Positions 1 to 7,678 are shown, counted from the stretch's first letter. The stretch is DNA of 15,899 nucleotides from Alphaproteobacteria bacterium TMED93 (GCA_002171495.2 NHEU02000003.1:4060-19958); one strand, 5' to 3'. Notes: generated by a model from the letters alone, not told the origin. Numbers and translations are program-made.

Positions 1-2
1 TA

Positions 3-713
3 TTAATTTGTTCAGGTCAAAAAAAGAAAGCATTGGAGATTATTAAAGAAGAGGTAAATAATAAAAAGTGTATTTCATATTATTATGGAAAAGACTGGGT
101 TATTAAAAATAAATACCTAATTTTTGATAAGATAAAAATTAATATATCTAAATTATCTCTTATTGGTGATCATCAGTATCAAAATATTAGTTGTGCAATT
201 CTAGCTTGCTATAAAATAAATGCATTAAAGATAGAAAAAAAATTAATTCCAGTTTTGATAGAAAATATAAAATGGGAAGGTAGGTTGCATCAATTAAATG
301 GTTCAATCAAAAAAAAATATACCAATACTGACTTTTGGGTTGACTGTGCACACAATACTTTAGGATTTCAGGCATTAAGAAAATGGGTAGTAAAAAATAG
401 GCTATTCGGACTATTTATTATTCTAAGTGTTGGCGAGCAAAAAGATTATAAAGGTATTCTTAATCAAGTAAGCAAAATGAAACCTAAATTACTACTACTG
501 ATAAAAAAAACAAATTTTAATAATAGGTCTCCTGAAGATATGCTAGTTGAAGTAAATAATTTAAAAATAAAACATAAAATATTTAATACAGTATGTGAGT
601 CTCTAAGGTTTGTATCTTCTACAAAGGAAGGCCTTAACTCACAAAAAATTTGTGTCATAGCAGGTTCAATTAATTTAGTAGGCCAGGTCTTAGCAAAAGA
701 CAAAACAGATTAG
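3..713 (+). CDS. folC: Folylpolyglutamate synthase / dihydrofolate synthase, C-terminal part (5' truncated by window edge)
   Basis: FolC adds glutamate to dihydropteroate and to folates in the cytoplasm. The frame is open from position 3, so the gene starts upstream; the TTG at 33 is internal, because the preceding codons already read as FolC (ICSGQ..KKALEIIKEE). What remains (about 236 codons) covers the end of the Mur-ligase-like central domain and the whole C-terminal ligase domain. Visible family marks are the GDHQYQNISCAILAC helix (the family's 'G.HQ..N...A'), the GRLHQL stretch, and WVDCAHNTLGFQAL, which matches the family's D-G-A-H-N-P motif with the His-Asn pair kept. The TAG stop overlaps the end of the convergent trxA by 4 bp. 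Placement beside trxA is usual in Alphaproteobacteria, and accD often lies upstream. Identity is secure; the start cannot be seen. Confidence 0.9.
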   Translation, partial: LICSGQKKKALEIIKEEVNNKKCISYYYGKDWVIKNKYLIFDKIKINISKLSLIGDHQYQNISCAILACYKINALKIEKKLIPVLIENIKWEGRLHQLNGSIKKKYTNTDFWVDCAHNTLGFQALRKWVVKNRLFGLFIILSVGEQKDYKGILNQVSKMKPKLLLLIKKTNFNNRSPEDMLVEVNNLKIKHKIFNTVCESLRFVSSTKEGLNSQKICVIAGSINLVGQVLAKDKTD

Positions 714-1033
714 ATATAAGTCTCTATCCAGGATTTTAAATCTTTTTTTTGTTGTAAGCCAACCTGGGTTGATACTAACTTTCCCTCCTTAAAAAGTAGC
801 AAAGTTGGAATGCTCATAATTCCAAATTTAGAAGGTGTTTCTGGATTATCATCAATATTGACTTTTGCTATCATTATTTTATTTTCTTGTAATTCTTCTG
901 ATAATTCTTCTAAGATAGGAGAAATTTGTTTACAAGGCCCACACCATTCTGCCCAAAAGTCGCATAAAACGATATTTTTATCTTTTAAAACTTTTTCTTC
1001 AAAGTCATGATCACTTATATTTAAAACTGCCAT
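710..1033 (-). CDS. trxA: Thioredoxin
   Basis: Cytoplasmic disulfide reductase that passes electrons from thioredoxin reductase to ribonucleotide reductase, methionine sulfoxide reductase and others. The 107-residue protein has the full thioredoxin fold signature: buried Asp25, active site WCGPC at residues 30-34, and the cis-Pro loop SIPT at about 74-77. The frame stays open upstream to 1084, but that extension lies inside the end of sbcB. I chose the ATG at 1033 because it gives the normal family length, starts right before the conserved N-terminus, and has an AAGGG ribosome-binding site 5 nt upstream. It follows the sbcB stop by 1 nt, so it is the last gene of the long minus-strand run. 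Its stop overlaps the convergent folC stop by 4 bp. Confidence 0.95.
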   Translation of the reverse strand: MAVLNISDHDFEEKVLKDKNIVLCDFWAEWCGPCKQISPILEELSEELQENKIMIAKVNIDDNPETPSKFGIMSIPTLLLFKEGKLVSTQVGLQQKKDLKSWIETYI

Positions 1034-1034
1034 A

Positions 1035-2450
1035 TTAACCCTTATATTTGTATAGTTTTTCTTCGGTTTTTTCCAAATACTCATTGATTTCTTTTAAAGA
1101 ATCTAAGGAAACACTATCATTATCACATTTTTCTCTTAAATCATCAATCTTTTTGTAGGCTTCATAAACTGTAAGCCAATTTTCATTATTATTACTTAAA
1201 AGACGATTACTAATATTCTTTCTTATTTCTTTTAGGGTGCTTTCCTCTAAAGTTTCAGGTTTTTCTTCATAAATTAAAAGATTTGCAAAGTATGTAAGTC
1301 TTTTGTCACTGAATTTAGTTTTAATTATATTTTTCTTTTCCCAATCTGAGGCATGAAAATCAATCATTAAATTAAAATCTTGGGAAGGGGAAAACTTTTT
1401 ATAAATTGATTCTTCAGCCAATATATCATTTTGATTAGCATCACTTTCTCTTTCTAATGCTTTTTTTTCATAATAAGAAATAATTCTTTCTTTAAACAAA
1501 GGATTAGTTTTAATAAATTGATTTCTTTTTAAAATTACTTTTTCTGATATATCTTCGTATGGATTAAATGAATTAATAAGTTTGTAATTTTGAAATATCG
1601 GGCTTTTATTTAATTTAATATTTCTTATGACTTTGGGTGATTTTTCTAAATATTTTTTAAAGCTCACATCATCCAAATTTATAACTTCAGCAGGGTCTTT
1701 TTTTAAGTCAAAACATATAGCCCATTTATATAAAGGATGTTCTCCTATAAAAGATAAAAAGTATAACTTTATTTTTCCGAAAAAACTGTCTATGTAGCAA
1801 AAGGGACTTTCTGAAATATATTGAGTCAAATTATTTTGATTTTTATTTGCTATGGTTTCATTCCATATATCAGTAGTTTTACTTTTTATAATTTTTGCTA
1901 ATTCTAGTGTGGCAATTGTATCCCCCATTGCATCATGAGCTGTGAAGTCTGAAATACCATTTAAAGGAGCAATTTTATCAAGCTTCAAAATTGGGTTTCC
2001 TTTTTCACTTATTAAGCTTTTTAATTTTTCAGGATGAAAATAATTAGCAGCTCTTACAGAGTCCAATAAATCAAAACGATAATTTTCTTTTTTTATTGTA
2101 ATATAAGGGTCTAGTAAATTTTTAAAAAATGAGTTTCTTAAAAACTCTTCATCGAATTTTATGGAGTTATAGCCAACGAATATTGCGGGAGACCATTTTA
2201 AAAACTTTTTATGTATATTAAACATTAGTTGATAATGGCTTAAATTGGTACTCAATAAAGTCTTCATTTTTATTTTATTCACCAATATTGCTTCTGGATT
2301 AGGAAGACATGAAGAATTAATTTTACATTTATCTTCATATTTATCTATTATGTTTAAATTTTTATCTGTTAATATTGCTGCTACTTGTATTATCTGATCC
2401 CAAAATGCAGACCTGCCAGTAGTTTCTAAGTCATAAAACACATAGTTCAT
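1035..2450 (-). CDS. sbcB: Exodeoxyribonuclease I
   Basis: Exonuclease I digests single-stranded DNA 3' to 5', acting in mismatch repair and in trimming recombination intermediates. The 471 residues match the usual length (about 475). It is a DEDDh exonuclease: D7 and E9 in FYDLETTG, D100 in GYNSIKFDEEF, and H172 with D177 in AHDAMGD. The ExoI-specific stretches between them (RFDLLDSVRAANYFHPE and the LDKIAPLNGIS region) separate it from DnaQ, RNase T and Orn. The rest fits the SH3-like and C-terminal helical domains of ExoI (for example PLYKWAICFDLKKDPAEV near residue 240). Its ATG lies 14 nt after the frameshift-restored stop of murU, with only a weak ribosome-binding site, and trxA follows after 1 nt. 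Many alphaproteobacteria have addA-addB between trxA and murU instead; no AddAB is present here. Confidence 0.93.
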   Translation of the reverse strand: MNYVFYDLETTGRSAFWDQIIQVAAILTDKNLNIIDKYEDKCKINSSCLPNPEAILVNKIKMKTLLSTNLSHYQLMFNIHKKFLKWSPAIFVGYNSIKFDEEFLRNSFFKNLLDPYITIKKENYRFDLLDSVRAANYFHPEKLKSLISEKGNPILKLDKIAPLNGISDFTAHDAMGDTIATLELAKIIKSKTTDIWNETIANKNQNNLTQYISESPFCYIDSFFGKIKLYFLSFIGEHPLYKWAICFDLKKDPAEVINLDDVSFKKYLEKSPKVIRNIKLNKSPIFQNYKLINSFNPYEDISEKVILKRNQFIKTNPLFKERIISYYEKKALERESDANQNDILAEESIYKKFSPSQDFNLMIDFHASDWEKKNIIKTKFSDKRLTYFANLLIYEEKPETLEESTLKEIRKNISNRLLSNNNENWLTVYEAYKKIDDLREKCDNDSVSLDSLKEINEYLEKTEEKLYKYKG

Positions 2451-2464
2451 AAAAAGATTTGATA

Positions 2465-3216
2465 TTATAATTTATTAAGCTTTCTAATTATACCATATGA
2501 TTTAGTATCACCAATATGAAAAAAATTGCCTTTATGTACAACGCCATAAAGCTTTCCTTTTTTCTCTGCTAAATCGTAAACTTTTTTTAAGGAGAAAATT
2601 CTTTCCGAAAAATTATCAAGGATTTTTTTATTAATAATTTGCCACCCAGTAAATATATAATTTTGAGCAAAGCTTATATTTCTAGAACTTAACTGGGAAG
2701 CTTTAGAATAACTAACTCTACTATAATCTCCTCTACCATTATAGCCAAAAGTATTTTTTTTTTTGATAGCAATAATAAGACATCCATATTTCTGTCATTG
2801 TAATTAGAAGAAAGATTTTTTATAGGGCAGTCTCTATAAGCATAGCTTAGAAGTGAGTCACCATTTACAACTAAAATATTTGAGTTTTCAAAATTTTCAA
2901 TTGCATTTTTTAAACCTCCTCCCGTCTCTAGCATTTTTTTTTCAAAAGTAATATTTATTTTAGGAAGCTTTTTTCTAGATTTAAAACTTTTAATAAACTT
3001 TTTAATAGTTAAATGTTGGTAACATGTATTTACAACTATTTTTTTTATGCCAGCATGTGATATTTTGGTAATATTTCTTTCAAGAATACTAGTATTATTT
3101 ATTTTTATTAAAGGTTTTGCTAAAAATTTTGTCAAATACCTCATCCTTTTTCCTTTTCCTGCAGCCATTAGCATAGCATCAATATTATTTATTTTTTTCT
3201 TATTATTAAAATACAT
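2465..3216 (-). CDS. murU: N-acetylmuramate alpha-1-phosphate uridylyltransferase-like nucleotidyltransferase, interrupted by a -1 frameshift
   Basis: MurU converts MurNAc-1-phosphate plus UTP to UDP-MurNAc, in the peptidoglycan recycling route that bypasses new synthesis. Residues 1-154 are a typical nucleotidyltransferase: MLMAAGKGKRMRYLTK..AKPL near the N-terminus, ETGGGLKNA at about 97-105, and VVNGDSLL at 116-123. The continuous frame then hits a run of 11 A (2754-2764, minus-strand sense), turns into unrelated sequence and stops at 2689 (175 aa). With one extra A the frame continues as NTFGYNGRGDYS... through YIFTGWQIIN, FSLKKVYDLAEKKGKLYG and FFHIGDTKS to a TAA at 2465-2467. That gives 250 aa, the normal family size. 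The downstream half is therefore conserved as coding sequence. The start overlaps the amgK end by 11 bp. I infer either a sequencing or assembly error, or slippage-dependent expression; recent inactivation is the third option. Confidence 0.85.
2754..2764 (-). repeat. 11-nt poly(A) tract (minus sense) at the murU frameshift
   Basis: A run of 11 T on the plus strand reads as 11 A in murU. Reading through 11 gives SKKKILLAI and an early stop. Reading 12 gives SKKKNTFGYNGRG and the complete conserved C-terminus. A -1 ribosomal slip or the addition of one A by RNA polymerase would both restore the frame. Tracts of this length are also the commonest place for sequencing indels. Confidence 0.9.
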
Positions 3217-4159
3217 AATTATTAAACCAATTTAATAAATCTTTTAATTGAGGATGATTGATGTTTTTTTTTAGTAATTGCCAAGTTCTGGGAAGAAACT
3301 TCATATAGCTATTTTTTTTATGTAATAATTTAAGTCTATAAAAAATGCCAATAATCTTTATAAGCCTCTGTGTACCAAATATGAAGTAAGAATCTTCAAA
3401 AAGCTTCTGGTCCAGAGTACTATTAGACATATAATATTTATAAAGTCTGACTCTTTCCTTATCAGTGATATTTACCCTTACGTCCTGTAATAATGATGCT
3501 AAATCATAGCAAGGGTGACCAATTAATGCATCTTGAAAATCTATTAACCCTATTCTTTTTAAACCTTCTCTGTTTTTTAGCCAAAACAGATTATCAATAT
3601 GAAAGTCACGTAAAATTATCGACTTTTTATTATAATTATCAACTTTAGAAAAAAGAGTGTCCCATATTCCATTCCATAATGTTATTGCAGTTCCATTTTT
3701 TTTTTTATTATAAAAAAGATACCAATCAATAAATAAATTAAGTTCTTTTTTAAAGATTAATTTTGAATAATTATTTAAAAAGTGAGGAGGTTTTTTTTTT
3801 GATAACGATTTTAGCAATTGTATTGTAAGTTCATATCTTTCTTTAATGTTATTATTTTTTAGGTTGCTAAATTTAGTATCTCCAAAGTCTTCCAACAAGC
3901 AAAATCCCTTAGAAAATTCTTTATGAAAAATATTTGGAGCAGAATAACCTTTTTTTGTTAACCAATTTGAAATTTTAACAAAACTTTTTAATGAATTTTT
4001 TTCATAGGATGAGTCCATTATTAAAAAGTTATTTTTTTTTAAAGTACTTCTATAATATTTTCTTTTGGATGCGTCACTCTGCAAAGCTAAAATTTCTTTG
4101 CTAGAAACTTTTGCGATGCTTAAAAATTTTAATAAACCTTCATCTAGATTAATTTTCAA
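3206..4159 (-). CDS. amgK: N-acetylmuramate/N-acetylglucosamine anomeric kinase (aminoglycoside phosphotransferase fold)
   Basis: AmgK phosphorylates the anomeric carbon of MurNAc (and GlcNAc) with ATP, giving the substrate of MurU. The 317-residue protein has the APH/choline-kinase fold. An N-lobe includes LLEDFGD at 88-94. The catalytic loop is LRDFHIDNLFW around residues 183-193, with the catalytic Asp/His and metal-binding Asn190. IGLIDFQDALIGHPCYDLAS at 203-222 carries the second metal-binding Asp (D207). The DFQDA..GHP.YDLASLLQD block is characteristic of AmgK rather than of antibiotic kinases. It lies between tsaE (11-bp overlap at its start) and murU (11-bp overlap at its end), implying translational coupling. 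In several alphaproteobacteria the TsaE and kinase parts are fused into one protein; here they are separate. The gene contains in-frame A runs of 10 and 11 nt. Confidence 0.9.
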   Translation of the reverse strand: MKINLDEGLLKFLSIAKVSSKEILALQSDASKRKYYRSTLKKNNFLIMDSSYEKNSLKSFVKISNWLTKKGYSAPNIFHKEFSKGFCLLEDFGDTKFSNLKNNNIKERYELTIQLLKSLSKKKPPHFLNNYSKLIFKKELNLFIDWYLFYNKKKNGTAITLWNGIWDTLFSKVDNYNKKSIILRDFHIDNLFWLKNREGLKRIGLIDFQDALIGHPCYDLASLLQDVRVNITDKERVRLYKYYMSNSTLDQKLFEDSYFIFGTQRLIKIIGIFYRLKLLHKKNSYMKFLPRTWQLLKKNINHPQLKDLLNWFNNYVF

Positions 4160-4622
4160 AAAAGCACCTTTTAAAATCCTTATTCAATCTTTTTTTCCAG
4201 CTAGCATTGCCATGAAACGAAATTGTTCTTAAATTTTTTCTGTATTCTAGGGTTATTTTAAGTTTACTAGTAGGCAGTAAAGAGTCAACTTTGTCAGCCC
4301 ACTCAATTAGAAAAATAGAATCGTTAAAGAAATCTGAAACTCCTAAGTTAAATATTTCTAGGTCATTTTCTATTCTCCAAGCATCCATATGATAAATTGC
4401 AGCCTTCTTGCTGTAATATTTAAAATAAATATTGTAAGAAGGGCTGGGTACATATTCTGTTTTATTTGCACTATTTATAAAGTATCTTACAAAAGTAGTT
4501 TTTCCTACACCGATATCACCGTATAAAGCGAACATATCTCCTTTTTTACTTAATTTATATAAATAATTTGCAATATTCTTAGTTTGACTTACAGAATTTA
4601 GTGTAGATTTATAAAGATACAT
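4149..4622 (-). CDS. tsaE: tRNA threonylcarbamoyladenosine biosynthesis ATPase TsaE
   Basis: TsaE is the ATPase that works with TsaB and TsaD to place the threonylcarbamoyl group on A37 of ANN-decoding tRNAs. Its 157 residues match the family. Motifs in order: Walker A GDIGVGKTT at 35-43; SPSYNIYFKY near 60-69, corresponding to the family's 'SPTF.....Y' switch; HMDAWRI at 78-84, matching 'H.D.YR'; and LIEWADK at 105-111, matching 'IEW.E'. The ATG abuts the ahcY stop with no spacer (TAGATG), and its end overlaps amgK by 11 bp. Its expression is therefore probably tied to both neighbours. Confidence 0.93.
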   Translation of the reverse strand: MYLYKSTLNSVSQTKNIANYLYKLSKKGDMFALYGDIGVGKTTFVRYFINSANKTEYVPSPSYNIYFKYYSKKAAIYHMDAWRIENDLEIFNLGVSDFFNDSIFLIEWADKVDSLLPTSKLKITLEYRKNLRTISFHGNASWKKRLNKDFKRCFFEN

Positions 4623-5912
4623 CTAATATCTATATTGACCTGATTTAAATGGCCCTTGCTTTTTTATTCCTAAGTATTCAGCCTGTTCAGATGATAATTC
4701 AGTAAGTTTTGCTCCTACTTTATCTAAATGAAGTTTGGCAACTTTTTCATCAAGATGTTTAGGTAATGTATAAACTTTATTCTCATAAACTTTATGATGT
4801 TTAAAAAGTTCAATTTGCGCTAATACTTGATTAGTAAATGAAGCACTCATTACAAAAGAAGGGTGTCCAGTTGCACATCCTAGGTTAACTAGTCTACCTT
4901 TAGCTAATACAATTATTTTTTTGCCTCCGGGAAAAGTCACCATATCAACTTGTGGTTTAATTTCATTCCATTCAAAATTATTTAAGGAACTAATTTGTAT
5001 CTCTGAGTCAAAATGTCCAATATTGCATACAATAGCTTGGTCTTTCATTTTTCTCATATGCTCTAAGGTAATGACGTCGATGTTTCCTGTAGCTGTGACA
5101 AAAATATCAGGCACCGAAGCAACTTCATCTAGATTGACTACTTCATAACCTTCCATAGCAGCTTGCAAAGCACAAATAGGGTCTACTTCAGTTACCATAA
5201 CTCTGGCTCCAGCACTTTTTAGGCTTGCAGCAGAACCTTTTCCTACATCTCCAAATCCAGCAACCAAAGCAATTTTTCCAGAAAGCATCACGTCAGTTGC
5301 TCGTCTTATTCCATCGACAAGGCTTTCTCTGCAACCATATAGATTATCAAATTTTGATTTAGTGACGGAGTCATTTACATTAATAGCAGGAAGTTTTAAC
5401 GTATTTTTTTCTTGCATATCATAAAGTCTTTGCACGCCAGTTGTTGTTTCTTCACTTAACCCCAAAACATTTTCTAGCATAGCACTATATTTGTCGTGCA
5501 TAATTTTTGTTAAATCCCCTCCATCATCTAAAATCAAATTAGGAGCCCAGCCTTCTGCCTTTATAGTTTTTTCTATACACCACCAGAAATCTTCTTCTGT
5601 TTCATCTTTCCAAGCAAAAACAGGTATTCCCTTTTTTGCTATTGCTGCCGCTGCATGATCTTGAGTAGAAAAAATATTACAAGATGACCAACGTACTTTT
5701 GCTCCCAAAGCTATAAGAGTCTCAATTAATACTGCAGTTTGTATAGTCATATGCAAGCAGCCTATTATATTAGCCCCTTGTAAAGGTTTTTCATTTGCGT
5801 ATTCTTCCCTTAAAGCCATTAAACCTGGCATTTCTTTCTCTGCGATAGAGATTTCTTTATTGCCCCATTCTGCTAAATTTATATCTGCTACTTTATAATC
5901 TATATTATTCAT
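4623..5912 (-). CDS. ahcY: Adenosylhomocysteinase (S-adenosylhomocysteine hydrolase)
   Basis: NAD-dependent cytoplasmic enzyme that splits S-adenosylhomocysteine, the product of all SAM methyltransferases, into adenosine and homocysteine. The 429 residues are strongly conserved. [18 protein letters not shown] is at 54-71 and LDDGGD at 128-133. The GLSEETTTG segment at 151-159 and [17 protein letters not shown] at 178-194 hold the catalytic Glu, Lys and Asp. The NAD-binding GFGDVGKG is at 219-226. [15 protein letters not shown] follows, and the C-terminal KSGQYRY keeps the Lys and Tyr that reach into the neighbouring subunit. Between LDDGGD and GLSEETTTG it lacks the roughly 40-residue insert common in alphaproteobacterial enzymes, so in length it resembles the animal form. 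A GAGG ribosome-binding site lies just upstream of the ATG. The 20-bp gap to the previous gene leaves no room for a SAH riboswitch. Confidence 0.97.
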   Translation of the reverse strand: MNNIDYKVADINLAEWGNKEISIAEKEMPGLMALREEYANEKPLQGANIIGCLHMTIQTAVLIETLIALGAKVRWSSCNIFSTQDHAAAAIAKKGIPVFAWKDETEEDFWWCIEKTIKAEGWAPNLILDDGGDLTKIMHDKYSAMLENVLGLSEETTTGVQRLYDMQEKNTLKLPAINVNDSVTKSKFDNLYGCRESLVDGIRRATDVMLSGKIALVAGFGDVGKGSAASLKSAGARVMVTEVDPICALQAAMEGYEVVNLDEVASVPDIFVTATGNIDVITLEHMRKMKDQAIVCNIGHFDSEIQISSLNNFEWNEIKPQVDMVTFPGGKKIIVLAKGRLVNLGCATGHPSFVMSASFTNQVLAQIELFKHHKVYENKVYTLPKHLDEKVAKLHLDKVGAKLTELSSEQAEYLGIKKQGPFKSGQYRY

Positions 5913-5932
5913 TTTTTCCTCACTATATATAA

Positions 5933-6421
5933 TTATGCATTCATTAAAATTGCTAGCACATCTTCTGCTTTTTTAATTCCTGAAATTTTTTTTTTAATAT
6001 TATTATGATTTAATATCCTTGAAACTTTTGAAAGTAATTGTAATTTATCAGACGTATTTATATTTTTAGGTGTTAGAATTGTAAAAATAATGTCTGTTTT
6101 AATACTTAGTTCTTTTTTAAGATAAATAGGTTGAGCTAACCTTAGTAGAGTTAAAAAATTATTTGTTATTTTCTCAAAAGTTTGATTAATCAAAAGAATG
6201 CCATTTTCTATAAAAATTAAATCTTTTTGCGATACTTTAAGCAATTTAGAATAACAATCTTTGAAAGCAACTCCATACTCTTTTTCAGAAATTTTTGCAA
6301 TTTTTTTTAGAAGCTCTTTGGTTATTTTTTCAGAGGTATCTTCAAAGGATTTCTTACTTATTAATAATTTTAATTCTGTATTTTTTTTGTCAAAATTTAT
6401 TTCTAAAAATTTTTTCACCAA
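5933..6421 (-). CDS. Degenerate PTS EIIA-Ntr (PtsN)-like protein lacking the phospho-acceptor histidine
   Basis: Normal PtsN is phosphorylated on a histidine by the nitrogen-type phosphotransfer chain and regulates potassium and nitrogen responses by binding partners. This 162-residue protein has PtsN length (E. coli 163). It aligns best in the second half: [26 protein letters not shown] matches 'L..PI.F.....DL.F.LL.P', and the [18 protein letters not shown] helix follows at about 129-146. The expected GIAIPHG/A motif reads GILLINQTF (74-82), putting Asn79 where the phospho-His should be. Phosphorylation at the usual site therefore looks impossible. The listed start is TTG at 6421. A GTG at 6418 is equally good, since AGGGA lies 6 nt before the TTG and 9 nt before the GTG. 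It sits 17 bp after lptB, ptsN's usual neighbourhood, but rpoN and hpf are missing. Homology is a judgement from motif spacing and context. Confidence 0.7.
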   Translation of the reverse strand: MVKKFLEINFDKKNTELKLLISKKSFEDTSEKITKELLKKIAKISEKEYGVAFKDCYSKLLKVSQKDLIFIENGILLINQTFEKITNNFLTLLRLAQPIYLKKELSIKTDIIFTILTPKNINTSDKLQLLSKVSRILNHNNIKKKISGIKKAEDVLAILMNA

Positions 6422-6438
6422 ATAAAGTCCCTGTAATT

Positions 6439-7203
6439 TTATATTTTAAATTTTTTTCCTAGATAAACTTGTTTAACGCCACTATCGTTAACAATCTCTT
6501 TTGGAGAACCTGACTTTAAAATTTTTCCATCATGAATAATAAATGCTGTATCGACAACTTTTAAAGTATCTCTAACATTATGATCAGTAATTAATATACC
6601 TACTTTTTTTTGTTTAATTTGTAAAACTAAATCATTGATTTCTGAAACTGCTATGGGATCTATGCCAGCAAGGGGTTCGTCTAATAGAAGAAAGGACGGC
6701 TGTGAAGCTAAAGCTCTTGCTATTTCTACTCTTCTTCGTTCACCTCCTGAGAGAGTAATTGCAGGAACTCTTCTCAAGTGGCTAACAGAAAATTCAATAA
6801 GTGTTTCTTCTAAAATTGTTTTTATTTTTTCTTTATCTTTTTCAACTGTTTCTAAAACTGAAATAATATTTTGCTCTACGGTCATACCTCTAAATATCGA
6901 GGTTTCTTGTGGCAAATAACCTAAACCTATTCTTGCTCTTAAATGCACAGGGTAATTGGTGATATCAACTCCGTTAAATTTTATTTTTCCATAATCAGGA
7001 TTTATTAATCCCATTATTGAATAAAAACAGGTAGTCTTACCGGCTCCATTAGGTCCAAGCAATCCAACAATTTCTCCTTTTTTAACTTGTAAGTTAATTC
7101 CTCTTAATATGGGTCTATTTTTATAACGTTTTCCTAAATTTGAAACTTCAAGGCCTCTATTTTCGTAGATAACTTTTGGCTTTTTGTTAATTTTTTTTGA
7201 CAT
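6439..7203 (-). CDS. lptB: LPS export ABC transporter ATP-binding protein LptB
   Basis: Cytoplasmic ATPase of the LptB2FGC complex, which pulls LPS from the inner membrane onto the periplasmic LptA bridge. The 254 residues carry every ABC motif: Walker A GPNGAGKT at 50-57, Q-loop LPQE at 97-100, the LptB-typical SIFRGMTVEQN at 102-112, signature LSGGE at 151-155, Walker B FLLLDEP at 171-177 with catalytic Glu176, the D-loop just after, and switch His208 in ITDHN. The tail after about residue 235 is short and ends in GKKFKI. The start codon overlaps the lptA stop by 1 nt (TAATG), so translation is coupled. The transmembrane partners LptF and LptG are not in this window. Confidence 0.96.
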   Translation of the reverse strand: MSKKINKKPKVIYENRGLEVSNLGKRYKNRPILRGINLQVKKGEIVGLLGPNGAGKTTCFYSIMGLINPDYGKIKFNGVDITNYPVHLRARIGLGYLPQETSIFRGMTVEQNIISVLETVEKDKEKIKTILEETLIEFSVSHLRRVPAITLSGGERRRVEIARALASQPSFLLLDEPLAGIDPIAVSEINDLVLQIKQKKVGILITDHNVRDTLKVVDTAFIIHDGKILKSGSPKEIVNDSGVKQVYLGKKFKI

Positions 7204-7676
7204 TAATTTTGCTTTTCCGTTTTATATTTTGCTTTAACTTTTTCATTATTTTTACTTATCAACTTGCTAGAACTTGTTTTTAAGTCAATAGATAGTTCAT
7301 CTCCTAACATTATACTATCTTCTCTTTCTAAGGTAACATTTCCTTTAATCAATATTTTTTCATTTTCAACAAAGTATACAGCACTGTCTCCTGTAGCAAT
7401 TTGACTTTCTCTTAAAAACTTAACATTTCCTAAAGCATCAAGTTTTTTAATTGATTTCATATTTTGTTTTTTATTAAAAAATACTACTATTTTATTTGCA
7501 TATAAAATATTGTTTCCTTGTATGGCCTTAGCATCTCCAATAGCGATAGCTATACTATCTTTCTTTTTCCATTCCATAGAATTAGCAGTAATCTCAATTT
7601 CTCTATCATTGCTACTTGCTAAGCTATAAATCATAAGAGAGTAGAATAATATGGTTTTTAATATGAAATTGATCAT
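7203..7676 (-). CDS. lptA: LPS transport periplasmic protein LptA
   Basis: Periplasmic bridge protein whose OstA/LptA beta-jellyroll domains form a hydrophobic groove carrying LPS to LptD. The 157-residue product starts with a signal peptide (hydrophobic stretch about residues 4-20, likely cleaved after YSLASS). It then has the LptA-type opening EIEITANSMEWKKKDSIAIA, followed by repeated beta-strand units ('G.A....', 'A..IVVFF', 'ATGDSAVYF', 'IKGNVTLEREDSIMLGDEL'). Sequence identity in this family is low, so the call rests on these strand repeats, the signal peptide, and the position between lptC (2-nt gap) and lptB (1-nt overlap). That order is the standard one. Confidence 0.92.
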   Translation of the reverse strand: MINFILKTILFYSLMIYSLASSNDREIEITANSMEWKKKDSIAIAIGDAKAIQGNNILYANKIVVFFNKKQNMKSIKKLDALGNVKFLRESQIATGDSAVYFVENEKILIKGNVTLEREDSIMLGDELSIDLKTSSSKLISKNNEKVKAKYKTEKQN

Positions 7677-7678
7677 GG

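Noticed and set aside
33..35. TTG at 33 as a start codon for folC
   Set aside because: The frame is open upstream to the window edge and encodes typical FolC sequence, so this is an internal codon of a truncated gene.
1034..1084. Upstream extension of the trxA frame to an ATG at 1084
   Set aside because: It overlaps the end of sbcB, adds a non-conserved Lys/Asn-rich leader, and the ATG at 1033 has a better ribosome-binding site and gives normal thioredoxin length.
2451..2688. Apparent 238-bp intergenic gap after the continuous murU frame, possibly an ncRNA or regulatory region
   Set aside because: In the shifted frame it encodes the conserved MurU C-terminus to a stop at 2465, so it is coding sequence, not a gap.
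3206..4159. Aminoglycoside resistance phosphotransferase
   Set aside because: The fold matches, but the DFQDA..GHP.YDLASLLQD block and the tsaE/murU neighbours point to the cell-wall sugar kinase AmgK.
4921..5148. 75-codon plus-strand open frame
   Set aside because: Lies entirely opposite the highly conserved NAD-binding region of ahcY; shadow of codon composition there.
5913..5932. SAH or SAM riboswitch upstream of ahcY
   Set aside because: Only 20 bp separate ahcY from the preceding gene, too short for either riboswitch, and the sequence is A/T-rich with only a ribosome-binding site.
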